A DNA stretch of 64,000 bases from Streptomyces sp. BK340. GTDB lineage: Bacteria; Actinomycetota; Actinomycetes; Streptomycetales; Streptomycetaceae. Position numbers and translations under genes: made by a program. Of the stretch, positions 46,415 through 55,974 are shown piece after piece (positions within the stretch are counted from its first letter, which is position 1; every line of letters starts with the position of its first letter). The notes under the pieces are model-generated. The model did no database searches. It was not told the DNA's origin and saw nothing but the letters and a program-made list of their open reading frames with translations. Where the stretch lies: contig NZ_VISR01000015.1 of the NCBI RefSeq assembly GCF_007827595.1, positions 124,001 to 188,000 on the forward strand. Direction: 5' to 3'.

Positions 46415-47608
46415 ATGCGTTCCGCACATAGGTCCTCGAGGGGCCGTCGCCGTACCGTCCTTGCCGCGACCGGCCTGGTCGCCGCCCTGGCGCTCACCGC
46501 CACGGCCTGCAACGGCTCCGACGACGACAAGGCGGGCGGCCGGGCCGGCGCTTCGCAGGCCGCCGGCGACGACGGCAAGGTCCACATACCGGACGACATC
46601 AAGGACAAGCTCAAGAAGCACGGCGTCGACGTCGACAAGTGGCAGAACGGCGGCTGGAAGAACTGGGACAAGGACAAGTGGCTCAGTGAGGCCAAGGATT
46701 TCGTCAACCCGGTGATCCAGGGTCTGTGGAAGCCGGAGCGGATGAAGTCCGCCAAGGAGGCCAACAAGACGCTGTCCACCAAGGACGCCGCCGCCGACCA
46801 GGGCGTCAGTGACCCGGAGCCGCAGCCGGTCAAGGCCGTGGCGGAGAAGACGCCGTACCACCGGAACGCGGCCCCCGTGGGCAAGGTCTTCTTCGACTCG
46901 CCCGAGGGTGCGATGGTCTGCTCCGGCACGGTGATCAAGGACGTCAACCACCCGGGCAAGTCCAACCTGGTGTGGACGGCGGGCCACTGCGTGCACGCCG
47001 GCAAGGAGGGCGGCTGGTACCGCAACATCGCCTTCGTGCCGTCGTACAACGACCTCGGCAAGCCGGAGTCGGAGCTGGCGAACGCGACGACCTCGGAGGT
47101 CGCGCCGTACGGCACGTGGTGGGCGGACTGGGCCTCGACCTCGAACGAGTGGATCCAGGGCGGCTCGGAGTCGGGCGGCTCGGGTGCGCCGTACGACTAC
47201 GCGGTGCTGCACGTGAAGCCCGAGTCCGGGGCCAAGTCGCTGGAGGAGACGGTCGGGGCTGCCCTCGACGTCGACTTCTCGGCGCCGTCCGCGACCGAGG
47301 TGTCGACCATGGGCGCCTGGGGCTACCCGGCGGCGCCGCCGTTCAACGGGCTGAAGATGTTCAAGTGCCTCGACCGGCCCGGCCGGCTGTCGCTGAGCTC
47401 GTCGCTGCCCACGATGTACCGGATCGGCTGCACCATGACCGGCGGCTCCTCCGGCGGCGGCTGGTTCCGTGTGGTGAACGGCAGGACCGCGCTGGTCTCG
47501 AACACGTCGATCGGCCCGACGAACAACACCTGGCTCGCCGGCCCGCAGCTCGGTCCGGAGGCCCAGGCGCTCTACGAGAGCATGAGCAAGACGTACGGCG
47601 GTCGCTGA
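46415..47608 (+). CDS. Lipoprotein trypsin-like peptidase, copy 2
   Basis: 397 residues from ATG 46415 (MRSAHRSSRGRRR), preceded by GGGGG; an upstream in-frame start at 46379 lacks a signal-peptide look. Same plan as copy 1: lipobox-like LTATAC, Trp/Lys-rich segment (DVDKWQNGGWKNWDKDKWL), His in TAGHCVHAGKEGG, Asp in PYDYAVLHV, Ser in MTGGSSGGGW. The mature parts of the two are closely similar, while the region just after the lipobox and the N-termini differ most. Co-transcription with copy 1 is possible. A perfect 24-bp hairpin follows. Confidence 0.88.
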   Translation: MRSAHRSSRGRRRTVLAATGLVAALALTATACNGSDDDKAGGRAGASQAAGDDGKVHIPDDIKDKLKKHGVDVDKWQNGGWKNWDKDKWLSEAKDFVNPVIQGLWKPERMKSAKEANKTLSTKDAAADQGVSDPEPQPVKAVAEKTPYHRNAAPVGKVFFDSPEGAMVCSGTVIKDVNHPGKSNLVWTAGHCVHAGKEGGWYRNIAFVPSYNDLGKPESELANATTSEVAPYGTWWADWASTSNEWIQGGSESGGSGAPYDYAVLHVKPESGAKSLEETVGAALDVDFSAPSATEVSTMGAWGYPAAPPFNGLKMFKCLDRPGRLSLSSSLPTMYRIGCTMTGGSSGGGWFRVVNGRTALVSNTSIGPTNNTWLAGPQLGPEAQALYESMSKTYGGR

Positions 47609-47613
47609 CCGCA

Positions 47614-47665
47614 CACGGCCGGAAGGCCCGTTCCCTCGTGCGAGGGAACGGGCCTTCCGGCCGTG
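47614..47665. terminator. Very strong bidirectional terminator
   Basis: CACGGCCGGAAGGCCCG continues to 47638 and is matched exactly by 47641-47665, leaving essentially a minimal loop. It lies between the converging protease and hflX genes. Confidence 0.92.
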
Positions 47666-47674
47666 CTGGGAGTG

Positions 47675-49165
47675 TCAGGCGAGCTGCGCCGGAACGTACG
47701 GCGCGAGGTCGGCCGCGAGTTCCTCGTGGACCCGGACCTTGAGCAGGGTGCCCTCCGGGGTGTGCTCCTCGGAGATCACCTCGCCCTCGGTGTGGGCGCG
47801 GGCGACGAGCTTGCCGTGCGTGTACGGCACGATCGCCTCGATCTCGACCGACGGCCGCGGCAGGTCGCTGTCGATCAGTGCCAGCAGCTCCTCGAGGCCC
47901 TGGCCGGTGCGGGCCGAGACCGCGATGGAGCGCTTCTCGATCCGCATCAGCCGCTGGAGCACCAGCGGGTCGGCCGCGTCCGCCTTGTTGATCACGACGA
48001 TCTCGGGTACGTCGGTGGCGCCGACGTCCCGGATCACCTCGCGCACGGCGGCGAGCTGCTCCTCCGGGGCCGGGTGCGAGCCGTCCACCACATGCAGGAT
48101 CAGGTCGGAGTCGCCGACCTCCTCCATGGTGGAGCGGAACGCCTCGACCAGGTGGTGCGGCAGGTGCCGGACGAAGCCGACGGTGTCGGCCAGGGTGTAC
48201 AGGCGGCCGCTCGGGGTCTCCGCGCGGCGCACGGTCGGGTCCAGGGTCGCGAACAGGGCGTTCTCGACCAGGACGCCCGCGCCGGTGAGGCGGTTGAGCA
48301 GGGAGGACTTGCCGGCGTTGGTGTAGCCCGCGATGGCGACGGACGGCACCTTGTGACGCCGGCGCTCCTGGCGCTTGATCTCGCGGCCGGTCTTCATCTC
48401 CGCGATCTCCCGGCGCATCTTCGCCATCTTCTCGCGGATCCGTCGCCGGTCCGTCTCGATCTTGGTCTCACCGGGGCCACGGGTGGCGAGGCCGCCGCGA
48501 CCGCCACCCATCTGGCGGGACAGCGACTGACCCCAGCCTCGCAGCCTCGGCAGCATGTACTGCATCTGCGCGAGCGCGACCTGCGCCTTGCCCTCTCGGG
48601 ACTTGGCGTGCTGGGCGAAGATGTCGAGGATCAGGGCCGTGCGGTCGATGACCTTGACCTTGACGACGTCCTCGAGCTGGATCAGCTGGCCCGGGCTCAG
48701 CTCACCGTCGCAGATGACGGTGTCGGCGCCCGTCTCGAGGACGATGTCGCGCAGCTCCAGCGCCTTGCCGGAGCCGATGTAGGTGGCCGCGTCGGGCTTG
48801 TCACGGCGCTGGATCACGCCGTCGAGCACGAGCGCGCCCGCGGTCTCGGCGAGGGCGGCCAGCTCCGCGAGGGAGTTGTCCGCGTCCTGCGCCGTGCCCG
48901 TGGTCCACACCCCGACGAGCACGACCCGCTCCAGGCGGAGCTGTCGGTACTCGACCTCGGTGACGTCCTCGAGCTCGGTGGAGAGGCCCGCCACACGGCG
49001 CAGCGCCGCGCGTTCGGAGCGGTCGAACTGGTCGCCGTCCCGCTCGCCGTCGATCTCGTGGCTCCAGGCGACGTCCTCTTCCATCAGGGCATCGGCCCGA
49101 AGACCTTCGGGATAGTCGTGCGCGAGGCGCTTGGTGTCCTGGGAAGGGGAAGAAGAGGAGGTCAT
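47675..49165 (-). CDS. hflX: GTPase HflX
   Basis: 496 residues from ATG 49165 (MTSSSSPSQDTKRL), with AAGGA five bases upstream. The N-terminal HflX domain has YIGSGKALELRDIVLETGAD (about 130-150) and the GGRGGLATRGPGETKIETDR loop. The Obg-like GTPase domain has G1 GYTNAGKSSLLNRL, G2/G3 TLDPTVRR and DTVGFVRHLPHHL, and G4 VINKADAAD. HflX binds the 50S ribosome and splits or rescues ribosomes under stress. It is convergent with the protease pair; the M1 peptidase gene lies upstream on the same strand, 132 bp away. Confidence 0.96.
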   Translation of the reverse strand: MTSSSSPSQDTKRLAHDYPEGLRADALMEEDVAWSHEIDGERDGDQFDRSERAALRRVAGLSTELEDVTEVEYRQLRLERVVLVGVWTTGTAQDADNSLAELAALAETAGALVLDGVIQRRDKPDAATYIGSGKALELRDIVLETGADTVICDGELSPGQLIQLEDVVKVKVIDRTALILDIFAQHAKSREGKAQVALAQMQYMLPRLRGWGQSLSRQMGGGRGGLATRGPGETKIETDRRRIREKMAKMRREIAEMKTGREIKRQERRRHKVPSVAIAGYTNAGKSSLLNRLTGAGVLVENALFATLDPTVRRAETPSGRLYTLADTVGFVRHLPHHLVEAFRSTMEEVGDSDLILHVVDGSHPAPEEQLAAVREVIRDVGATDVPEIVVINKADAADPLVLQRLMRIEKRSIAVSARTGQGLEELLALIDSDLPRPSVEIEAIVPYTHGKLVARAHTEGEVISEEHTPEGTLLKVRVHEELAADLAPYVPAQLA

Positions 49166-49297
49166 TGGATCCTTACGTCGATGCGAATGCCGAATCGGCG
49201 GACATTGTCTCAACGCGTGGGCACCCCGGGAGATTCCCGTGTCCGTACCGCGCCGACCTGAAGATGGTCGCACGGTACGGCCCGTCTCGTCACCGCC

Positions 49298-50827
49298 TTA
49301 TTTCCGGGCCGGGCCCATGGCACGCATGGTGTCCTCGGTGTTCTTGGCGTCCCTGCCCGGCTTCATGGTCTTCCAGTCCGGGTGGCCGGGCATCGGCGGG
49401 GTCTTCTCCCCGTACAGCCAGTCCTCGAGGAACCCGCTCAGGTCGCGGCCGGCGACGGCCGAGGCGAGGCGGATGTAGTCGGCGGTGGTGGCGGTGGAGT
49501 CCCGGTGCTGCTTGACCCACAGCTTCTCCAGGCGCTCGAAGGCCCGTGCGCCGATCTCCTGGCGCAGGGCGTAGAGGGCCAGCGCGGCGCCGTCGTAGAT
49601 GTTGGGACGGAAGATGCCGATCTTCTGGCCGGGCGCGGGCGGCTTGGGCCGGGCGGGCGGGCCGCCGGAGGCGCGCCAGCTGTCGGAGGCGCTGTAGGCG
49701 GCCTTCATCCGGTCCTCCATGGGCTTGTGCGCCTTCTCCTCCGAGTAGAGGGACTCGTACCAGGTGGCGTGGCCCTCGTTCAGCCAGACGTCGGACCAGG
49801 TGCGGGGGCTGACGCTGTCGCCGAACCACTGGTGGGACAGCTCGTGCACCATGATCGACTCGAGGTACCACTTGGGGTAGTCGGGCCCCGTGAACAGGCG
49901 CTTCTCGAAGAGCGAGAGAGTCTGTGTCTCCAGTTCGAATCCGGTGGAGGCCTGCGCCATGAGCACGCCGTACGTCTCGAACGGGAACTTGCCGACCTTG
50001 CTCTCCATCCAGGCGATCTGGTCGGGCGTCTTCGCGAGCCAGGGTTCGAGTTCCTTGCGGTCGGCGCTGGGCACGACGTCCCGGACCGGCAGCCCGTGCG
50101 GCCCGTCGCGGTGCAGGACGGCGGAGCGGCCGATGGACACCTGGGCGAGTTCGGTGGCCATGGGGTGCTCGGTGCGGTAGGTCCAGGTGGTGCCGTTGCC
50201 GACCCGGTTCGCTCCGGCGGGTACGCCGTTGGCGACGACGGTGTAACCGTTCGGGGCGGTGACGTGGATGGTGAACATCGCCTTGTCGGACGGGTGGTCG
50301 TTGCACGGGAAGACCAGGTGGGCGGCGTCGGCCTGGTTGGCCATGGCGAGGCCGTCGGAGGTGCGCACCCAGCCGCCGTCCTCGTCCTTGCCAGCGACGG
50401 GATCGCTGGTGTGCGTCACGACGATCCGGGTCCAGTGGCCCTTGTGCAGGGATCGCACCGGCGTGACGACCAGGTCCTGGCCGGCACTCGTGAAGCCGGC
50501 GCGGCGGCCGTCGACCTCGACGGACTCGACCTTGCCGTGCGCGAAGTCGAGGTTGACGCGGTCCAGGTCGGCGGTCGTCCGGGCGTCGATCGTCGTGACG
50601 GCCCGGAGCGGCTTGTCGTTGGAGCCGGGATAGGTGAAGGACAGGTCGTACGACGCCACGTCGTATCCGGGGTTGCCCAGGTACGGGTAGAGGCGGTCGC
50701 CGACGCCCAGGGGCTGGGCGGGTGCGGCGGCGGCGAGGAGGCAGACGGAGACGGCGGAGGCGAGCAGGGCAGCCGTCCGGCGGCGCAGGGGCCGGTGGTT
50801 CGCGCGCGGGCGGGAGGTGAGCGGCAT
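49298..50827 (-). CDS. Secreted M1-family metallopeptidase
   Basis: 509 residues. The Arg-rich start and hydrophobic core (residues 18-36, ending near AAAAPAQP) form a Sec signal peptide. The N-terminal beta domain is followed by the gluzincin site HELSHQWFGD with third ligand in WLNEGHATW, 18 residues further on. The usual exopeptidase motif GAMEN is replaced by QASTGFELETQTLS, as in many actinobacterial secreted M1 proteins. It lacks the large C-terminal domain of PepN, giving a short form. Likely extracellular peptide breakdown. Confidence 0.93.
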   Translation of the reverse strand: MPLTSRPRANHRPLRRRTAALLASAVSVCLLAAAAPAQPLGVGDRLYPYLGNPGYDVASYDLSFTYPGSNDKPLRAVTTIDARTTADLDRVNLDFAHGKVESVEVDGRRAGFTSAGQDLVVTPVRSLHKGHWTRIVVTHTSDPVAGKDEDGGWVRTSDGLAMANQADAAHLVFPCNDHPSDKAMFTIHVTAPNGYTVVANGVPAGANRVGNGTTWTYRTEHPMATELAQVSIGRSAVLHRDGPHGLPVRDVVPSADRKELEPWLAKTPDQIAWMESKVGKFPFETYGVLMAQASTGFELETQTLSLFEKRLFTGPDYPKWYLESIMVHELSHQWFGDSVSPRTWSDVWLNEGHATWYESLYSEEKAHKPMEDRMKAAYSASDSWRASGGPPARPKPPAPGQKIGIFRPNIYDGAALALYALRQEIGARAFERLEKLWVKQHRDSTATTADYIRLASAVAGRDLSGFLEDWLYGEKTPPMPGHPDWKTMKPGRDAKNTEDTMRAMGPARK

Positions 50828-50954
50828 GCAACACCGCTACCAGCGCGCGCGTGCGCCACGGCGGCGACGCGCGCCCGGCCCACCCGAACGGGTTCGTCCG
50901 GAGCGCCTTTCTCAGGAAGCCCGGCGGCTCTTCTCGCGGGACGCCGGCGTCGCT

Positions 50955-53186
50955 TCAGGAAGCGGGCGCCTGGTGCTGGGCCCTGCTCACGTCGTACACC
51001 CCGGCCACGTCGCGCATCGCGCGCATGAGGGCCGGGAGGTGGGCCGCGTCGGGCAGCTCCAGGGTGTAGGTGTGGCGGACCCGCTGCTGGGTCGGGGGTT
51101 CCACGGTCGCGGAGACGATCTCGGCGCCCTGCAGGGCGATCGCCTCGGTGAGGTCGGCGAGCAGATGGGGGCGGCCGAACGATTCAGCGACCAGGGTGAC
51201 CCGGCACGCGGTGGTGTCTCCCCAGCGCACACCGATCTCCGCACGCCCCCGGCTCTTCATGTGCGCCACCCCCGCACACCCCACGCGGTGCACGGTCACC
51301 ACTCCCCCGCGCACGGCGAAGCCGGTGATCTCGTCGGGCGGTACGGGCGTACAGCACCCGGCGAGGCGTACGGCGGCCCCGGGGCGGTCCGCCAGGACGT
51401 CGGCGCCGCGTGGGCGGCCCGCGGCGGCGCCGTCGGTCCCGGCGGACCGGGCGGCCGTACCGCTCGCCGTGGCCGCGCCGCCTCCCGTGCCCGCGGTGCT
51501 CCCGCCGGCGCTCGCTGACTCGCCCTCCGCACCGCTCGCCGCGGCCGCGCCAGTCCCGCCCTCCGCACCCTCGGCCCCGCCCTCCGCGTCCCCGGCCGGG
51601 TGCGTGGCCAGCCATCGCTGGATGGCGATGCGGGCGGCCGGGGTGTGTGCGTGCTCCAGCCACTCGCGGGAGGGCTCGGAGGCCGGGTCCTGGCCCATGA
51701 GGAGCTGGACCGTGTCGCCGTCTCTCAGGATCGTGCTGAGGGTAGCCAGGCGGCCGTTGACCCGGGCGCCGATGCAGGCGTGGGCGTCCTCGCCGTACTG
51801 CGCGTAGGCGGCGTCCACACAGGTGGCGCCCTCGGGCAGGCCCAGAGTGCCGCCGTCGGGGCGGAAGACGGTGATCTCGCGGTCCTGGGCGAGGTCCTCG
51901 CGCAGGGTGGACCAGAAGGTGTCCGGGTCGGGCGCGGCCTGCTGCCAGTCGAGGAGGCGGGAGAGCCAGCCGGGGCGGGTGGGGTCGGCGCGCTCGCCGT
52001 CGGCCGGGTCGTCGGAGCCCGGTGCGTACGGGTTGCCGAGGGCGACCACGCCGGCTTCGGCCACCTTGTGCATCTGGTGGGTGCGGATGAGGACTTCGGC
52101 GACCTGGCCGTCCGCGCGGGCGACCGCGGTGTGCAGGGACTGGTAGAGGTTGAACTTCGGTACGGCGATGAAGTCCTTGAACTCCGAGACGACCGGCGTC
52201 ATGCAGGTGTGCAGTTCACCGAGGACGCCGTAACAGTCCGCGTCCTCGTTCACGAGCACCAGGAGGCGGCCGAAGTCGGCGCCGCGCAGTTCTCCGCGTT
52301 TTCGGGCCACACGGTGGACGGAGACGAAGTGGCGGGGGCGGATGAGGACTTCGGCCGGGATGTCCGCCTCGCGCAGCACTCCACGGGCCTCGTCGGCGAT
52401 CTCCGAGAGGGGATCGTCGGAGCGGGCCGCGTTCGCGGCGATCAGCTCCCTGGTGTGTTCGTACTCCTCGGGATGGAGGATGGCGAAGACGAGGTCCTCC
52501 AGTTCGGTCTTCAGGGCCTGCACACCCAGGCGTTCGGCGAGCGGGATGAGGACGTCGCGGGTGACCTTGGCGATCCGCTCCTGCTTCTCGGGGCGCATCA
52601 CGCCGAGCGTGCGCATGTTGTGCAGGCGGTCGGCGAGCTTGATCGACATGACGCGCACGTCGCTGCCCGTGGCGACGAGCATCTTGCGGAAGGTCTCGGG
52701 CTCGGCGGCCGCTCCGTAGTCGACCTTCTCCAGCTTCGTGACGCCGTCGACCAGGTAACGCACCTCCTCGCCGAACTGCTCGCGCACCTGGTCCAGCGTC
52801 ACATCGGTGTCCTCGACGGTGTCGTGGAGCAGAGAGGCCGTCAAGGTGGTGGTCTCGGCGCCGAGTTCGGCGAGGATCAGGGTCACGGCCAGCGGGTGCG
52901 TGATGTACGGCTCGCCGCTCTTGCGCATCTGGCCGCGGTGCGAGGACTCGGCCAGGACGTAGGCGCGGCGCAGGGGTTCGAGGTCCGCGTCGGGGTGGTG
53001 GGCGCGGTGCGCCTCCACGACGTGGCCGATCGCGTCGGGCAGCCTGCCGCGAACGGCGGGGCCGAGCAGCGCGGCCCGGCCGAGCCTGCGCAGGTCGATC
53101 CGGGCCCGGGACTTCCTGCGGGCCACTGTGGGCGCCGTGGGCGCTACCGGGCCAGGGGTCGCAGGGTTCGTGGCCTCCGCACTCAT
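50955..53186 (-). CDS. rshA: RelA/SpoT homologue RshA, (p)ppGpp metabolism
   Basis: 743 residues from ATG 53186 (MSAEATNPATPG), with GGAGG seven bases upstream. The HD hydrolase domain is canonical: THPLAVTLILAELGAET, His121-Asp122 and Glu125-Asp126 in LLHDTVEDT, and IKLADRLHNMRTLGVM. The synthetase region has KDFIAVPKFNLYQSLHTAV (337-355) but departs from the consensus in several key places (FGRLLVLVN in place of YDLIAVRV; EVLIRTHQMH in place of EVQIRT). TGS (about 430-490), a 100-residue Gly/Ala/Ser linker, a CC motif (GCCTPVPPDEITGF) and an ACT domain follow. The S. coelicolor orthologue was reported to be a second relA/spoT gene with some synthetic capacity, so activity here needs care. 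Confidence 0.9.
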   Translation of the reverse strand: MSAEATNPATPGPVAPTAPTVARRKSRARIDLRRLGRAALLGPAVRGRLPDAIGHVVEAHRAHHPDADLEPLRRAYVLAESSHRGQMRKSGEPYITHPLAVTLILAELGAETTTLTASLLHDTVEDTDVTLDQVREQFGEEVRYLVDGVTKLEKVDYGAAAEPETFRKMLVATGSDVRVMSIKLADRLHNMRTLGVMRPEKQERIAKVTRDVLIPLAERLGVQALKTELEDLVFAILHPEEYEHTRELIAANAARSDDPLSEIADEARGVLREADIPAEVLIRPRHFVSVHRVARKRGELRGADFGRLLVLVNEDADCYGVLGELHTCMTPVVSEFKDFIAVPKFNLYQSLHTAVARADGQVAEVLIRTHQMHKVAEAGVVALGNPYAPGSDDPADGERADPTRPGWLSRLLDWQQAAPDPDTFWSTLREDLAQDREITVFRPDGGTLGLPEGATCVDAAYAQYGEDAHACIGARVNGRLATLSTILRDGDTVQLLMGQDPASEPSREWLEHAHTPAARIAIQRWLATHPAGDAEGGAEGAEGGTGAAAASGAEGESASAGGSTAGTGGGAATASGTAARSAGTDGAAAGRPRGADVLADRPGAAVRLAGCCTPVPPDEITGFAVRGGVVTVHRVGCAGVAHMKSRGRAEIGVRWGDTTACRVTLVAESFGRPHLLADLTEAIALQGAEIVSATVEPPTQQRVRHTYTLELPDAAHLPALMRAMRDVAGVYDVSRAQHQAPAS

Positions 53187-53468
53187 GGGCACCTCCGGCT
53201 CGTCGACCGGCGGACGGAGCCCAGGGCATGCGCGGCTCAGGGATGGCAACGTTCCCCCGTCCGTGCCGGTGCTTGATGCTACCGAGCCCACCACGTGCGA
53301 CTGACCGCCTCTCGCCGAGCGTGAAACGGATCACCCAATCGAGCGACGACGAGGAGGTTTAGAGTTTGCGCCACCTGCCCTGCACTCGGCCGCGGTTTCG
53401 AACGGTCCCGGCCGCCGGAAATCACCGAAACCGGCGCCCGGAGCCGCTCGTTGCACGGTTTCCCCAGG

Positions 53469-54344
53469 TCAGCGGAGCGCGTTTTCCAGCCACTGGGAGT
53501 CGATCTCGCCCTCGGCGACGATCACGGCGGGTCCGGTCATCTCGATCTCGCCGTCCGGCCGTTCGGTGATGACCAGGCGCCCGCCGGGCACGTCCACGGT
53601 GTACGTCGTCGGCGCACCGGTGACGGCCGGGTCGGCACCGTCGCGCCGGGCGGTGGCCACGGCGACCGCGCACGCGCCGGTGCCGCAGGAGCGGGTCTCG
53701 CCGGAGCCGCGCTCGTGCACGCGCATCGCGACGTGCCGGGGGCCGCGGTCGACGACGAACTCGACGTTGACCCCGTCCGGGTAGGCGGCCGCCGGGCTGA
53801 CGGGCGGCGCGGCGTACAGGTTGCCGGCGTGTGCGAGGTCCTCGACGAAGGCGACGGCGTGCGGGTTGCCCATGTTCACGTTGCGCGCGGGCCAGCTGCG
53901 CTCGCCGACGCTCACGGAGACCTCGCCCTCGGGCAGGCGGGCCCTGCCCATGCCGATGGTGACGTCACCGTCCTTCGCGATGTGCACGCTCTTCACGCCC
54001 GCGCGCGTGGCGATCGAGAGGTCGCCCTCGCCCACGAGCCCGGCGTGCTGGAGGTAGCGGGCGAACACCCGGGTGCCGTTGCCGCACATCTCCGCGATCG
54101 AGCCGTCGCCGTTGCGGTAGTCCATGAACCACTCCGCCTCGGCGGCCATCTCCCGGGCCTCCGGGTGCGCGGCGGACCGGACGACGTGCAGCACCCCGTC
54201 GCCGCCGATGCCGGCGCGGCGGTCGCACAGGGCGGCGACGGTCTCCGGCGTGAGGTCGAGGGCGTTCTCGGGGTCCGGGACGATCACGAAGTCGTTCTCG
54301 GTGCCGTGGCCCTTGAGGAAGGAAATCCGCGTGCGCGTGCTCAT
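53469..54344 (-). CDS. dapF: Diaminopimelate epimerase
   Basis: 291 residues from ATG 54344 (MSTRTRISFLKGHGTENDF). Converts LL- to meso-diaminopimelate for lysine and cell wall in the cytoplasm. The two catalytic Cys are Cys87 in AEMCGNGTRVFARYL and the Cys in RSCGTGACAVAVA; the substrate-binding FLKGHGTENDFVI and NVNMGNPHAVAF blocks are intact. Its GAGGA lies almost directly against the ATG, which is too close for normal initiation. A TACGAT hexamer ends six bases upstream, so a leaderless message is possible. Confidence 0.96.
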   Translation of the reverse strand: MSTRTRISFLKGHGTENDFVIVPDPENALDLTPETVAALCDRRAGIGGDGVLHVVRSAAHPEAREMAAEAEWFMDYRNGDGSIAEMCGNGTRVFARYLQHAGLVGEGDLSIATRAGVKSVHIAKDGDVTIGMGRARLPEGEVSVSVGERSWPARNVNMGNPHAVAFVEDLAHAGNLYAAPPVSPAAAYPDGVNVEFVVDRGPRHVAMRVHERGSGETRSCGTGACAVAVATARRDGADPAVTGAPTTYTVDVPGGRLVITERPDGEIEMTGPAVIVAEGEIDSQWLENALR

Positions 54345-54405
54345 TCCTCGATCGTAAGGGAAGGGCGTCCTCGCGCTGCGGGACCTGCACCCCTTGCGGG
54401 ACGCC

Positions 54406-54927
54406 TCAGCGGAGCCTCGCCACGCGCCAGACGGCAAGAGTGACCACGACGGCAACCAGCAGGACGTACCCGAGCACCACCCGCCAGTCCGGGCGGCGGC
54501 CCGAGCCGCGGGCGGGGAGACCCGGCCAGGTGTAGCCCACCCGGCGGGCGGCCATCATGCCCCAGCCCGCCGCGCAGGAGCAGATCAGGAGGCCCAGCAT
54601 GGCGATCACGGCGCCGCTGTCGCCGAAGTCGAAGGCGAGCGGGAAGGCGAACATCAGGGAGCCGCCCGCGGCCAGGGCCACGATGGGCGCGAGCTGCCAG
54701 ATGCGCAGGCGCCGCTGCGGGCGCAGCTCGACCTCGACCTCCGGGCCGCTCGCGTACATCTCCTCGGGCGCAGGCCCGTCGGCAGTGACAACGCCCGGGG
54801 TCTCGTCCGGGCCGTCGTCGGTCAGGTCGGTCAGCTCGGTCAGAGAGTCCTCGCGCCGGTCCGGCTCGTCACCGTCCGTGGTGACGTGCTCGGTACTCCG
54901 TGCGGTGTCGCGAGGGCCGGCCTCCAT
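54406..54927 (-). CDS. Hypothetical membrane protein with acidic N-terminus
   Basis: 173 residues from ATG 54927; a GTG two codons earlier (54933) sits four bases from GGGAGGG and may be the real start. The first 70 residues are acidic and Thr/Asp/Glu-rich. Three hydrophobic segments follow (about 79-97, 104-124 and 147-166), separated by MAARRVGYTWPGLPARGSGR. No known domain is recognised. It lies between miaA and dapF on the same strand (108 bp and 61 bp gaps) and may be co-transcribed with either. Confidence 0.75.
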   Translation of the reverse strand: MEAGPRDTARSTEHVTTDGDEPDRREDSLTELTDLTDDGPDETPGVVTADGPAPEEMYASGPEVEVELRPQRRLRIWQLAPIVALAAGGSLMFAFPLAFDFGDSGAVIAMLGLLICSCAAGWGMMAARRVGYTWPGLPARGSGRRPDWRVVLGYVLLVAVVVTLAVWRVARLR

Positions 54928-55035
54928 CGCCACGCGCCCTCCCAACTAGGACTCCACTTGGTCGATCGAAGCACGATGATGGCACGGCGCCGCGCGCCCC
55001 GCTGACCGGCGGCGCATCCCGATGCCATGACGTGA

Positions 55036-55974
55036 TCAGGCTGTGACCGGTCGTTCGACCAACGCCAGGGCCTGCCGCGGAAGTTCCCCGCGGTCCGCCG
55101 CGGCCCCACTCAGCCAGTGCACCCGCGGATCGCGCCTGAACCATGAATCCTGGCGGCGCGCGAAGCGCTTGGTGGCGCGCACGGTCTCGGCCCGCGCTTC
55201 CGCTTCGGTGCAGTCCCCGGCGAGCGCGGCGAGTACCTGCTGGTAGCCCAGCGCGCGCGAGGCCGTGACGCCCTCGCGCAGCCCCTGCGTCTCCAGGGCG
55301 CGCACCTCGTCGACGAGACCCGCCTCCCACATCCGGTCGACACGGAGCGCGATGCGCTCGTCGAGTTCGGGGCGCGCGACGTCGACGCCGATCTGGACGG
55401 TGTCGTAGACGGAGTCGTGGCCGGGAAGGTTGGCCGTGAAGGGCTGCCCGGTGATCTCGATCACTTCCAGGGCGCGGACGATACGGCGGCCGTTGCTGGG
55501 CAGGATCGCGCGGGCGGCCTCGGGGTCGGCGGCGGCCAGGCGCGCGTGCAGGGCGCCGGAGCCACGCAGCGCCAGCTCCTCCTCCAGGCGGGCCCTGACC
55601 ACGGGGTCGGTGCCGGGGAACTCCAGGTTGTCGACGGCTCCGCGGACGTAGAGTCCGGAGCCGCCCACCAGGATCGGCCAGCGGCCCTCGGCGAGCAGGG
55701 CGTCGATCCGCTCGCGGGCCAGCTTCTGGTACTCGGCGACGGAGGCGGTGACCGTCACGTCCCAGATGTCCAGCAGGTGGTGCGGGATGCCGCCGCGCTC
55801 CTCGCGCGTCAGCTTGGCGGTGCCGATGTCCATCCCTCGGTAGAGCTGCATGGAGTCGGCGTTGACGACCTCGCCGTCGAGTCGTTGGGCCAGGAAAACG
55901 CCCAGATCGGACTTTCCGGCCGCTGTGGGTCCGACGACGGCGATGACGCGGGGGGCGGAAGATGCACTGCTCAC
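55036..55974 (-). CDS. miaA: tRNA dimethylallyltransferase
   Basis: 312 residues from GTG 55974 (MSSASSAPRVIAVVG), the length expected for the Streptomyces enzyme. Adds dimethylallyl to A37 of tRNAs reading UNN codons; MiaB, encoded 1.9 kb away, then adds methylthio. The P-loop GPTAAGKSDL is at the N-terminus, with NADSMQLYRGMDIGTAKLT, GGSGLYVRG and TVRATKRFARRQDSWFRRD further on. The ribosome site is weak. The adjacent leftward genes are a membrane protein and dapF. Confidence 0.96.
   Translation of the reverse strand: MSSASSAPRVIAVVGPTAAGKSDLGVFLAQRLDGEVVNADSMQLYRGMDIGTAKLTREERGGIPHHLLDIWDVTVTASVAEYQKLARERIDALLAEGRWPILVGGSGLYVRGAVDNLEFPGTDPVVRARLEEELALRGSGALHARLAAADPEAARAILPSNGRRIVRALEVIEITGQPFTANLPGHDSVYDTVQIGVDVARPELDERIALRVDRMWEAGLVDEVRALETQGLREGVTASRALGYQQVLAALAGDCTEAEARAETVRATKRFARRQDSWFRRDPRVHWLSGAAADRGELPRQALALVERPVTA

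Noticed and set aside
53413..53436. CGCCGG/CCGGCG hairpin downstream of dapF as a terminator
   Set aside because: Only 6-bp arms with a 12-base loop, which is not distinctive at this GC content.
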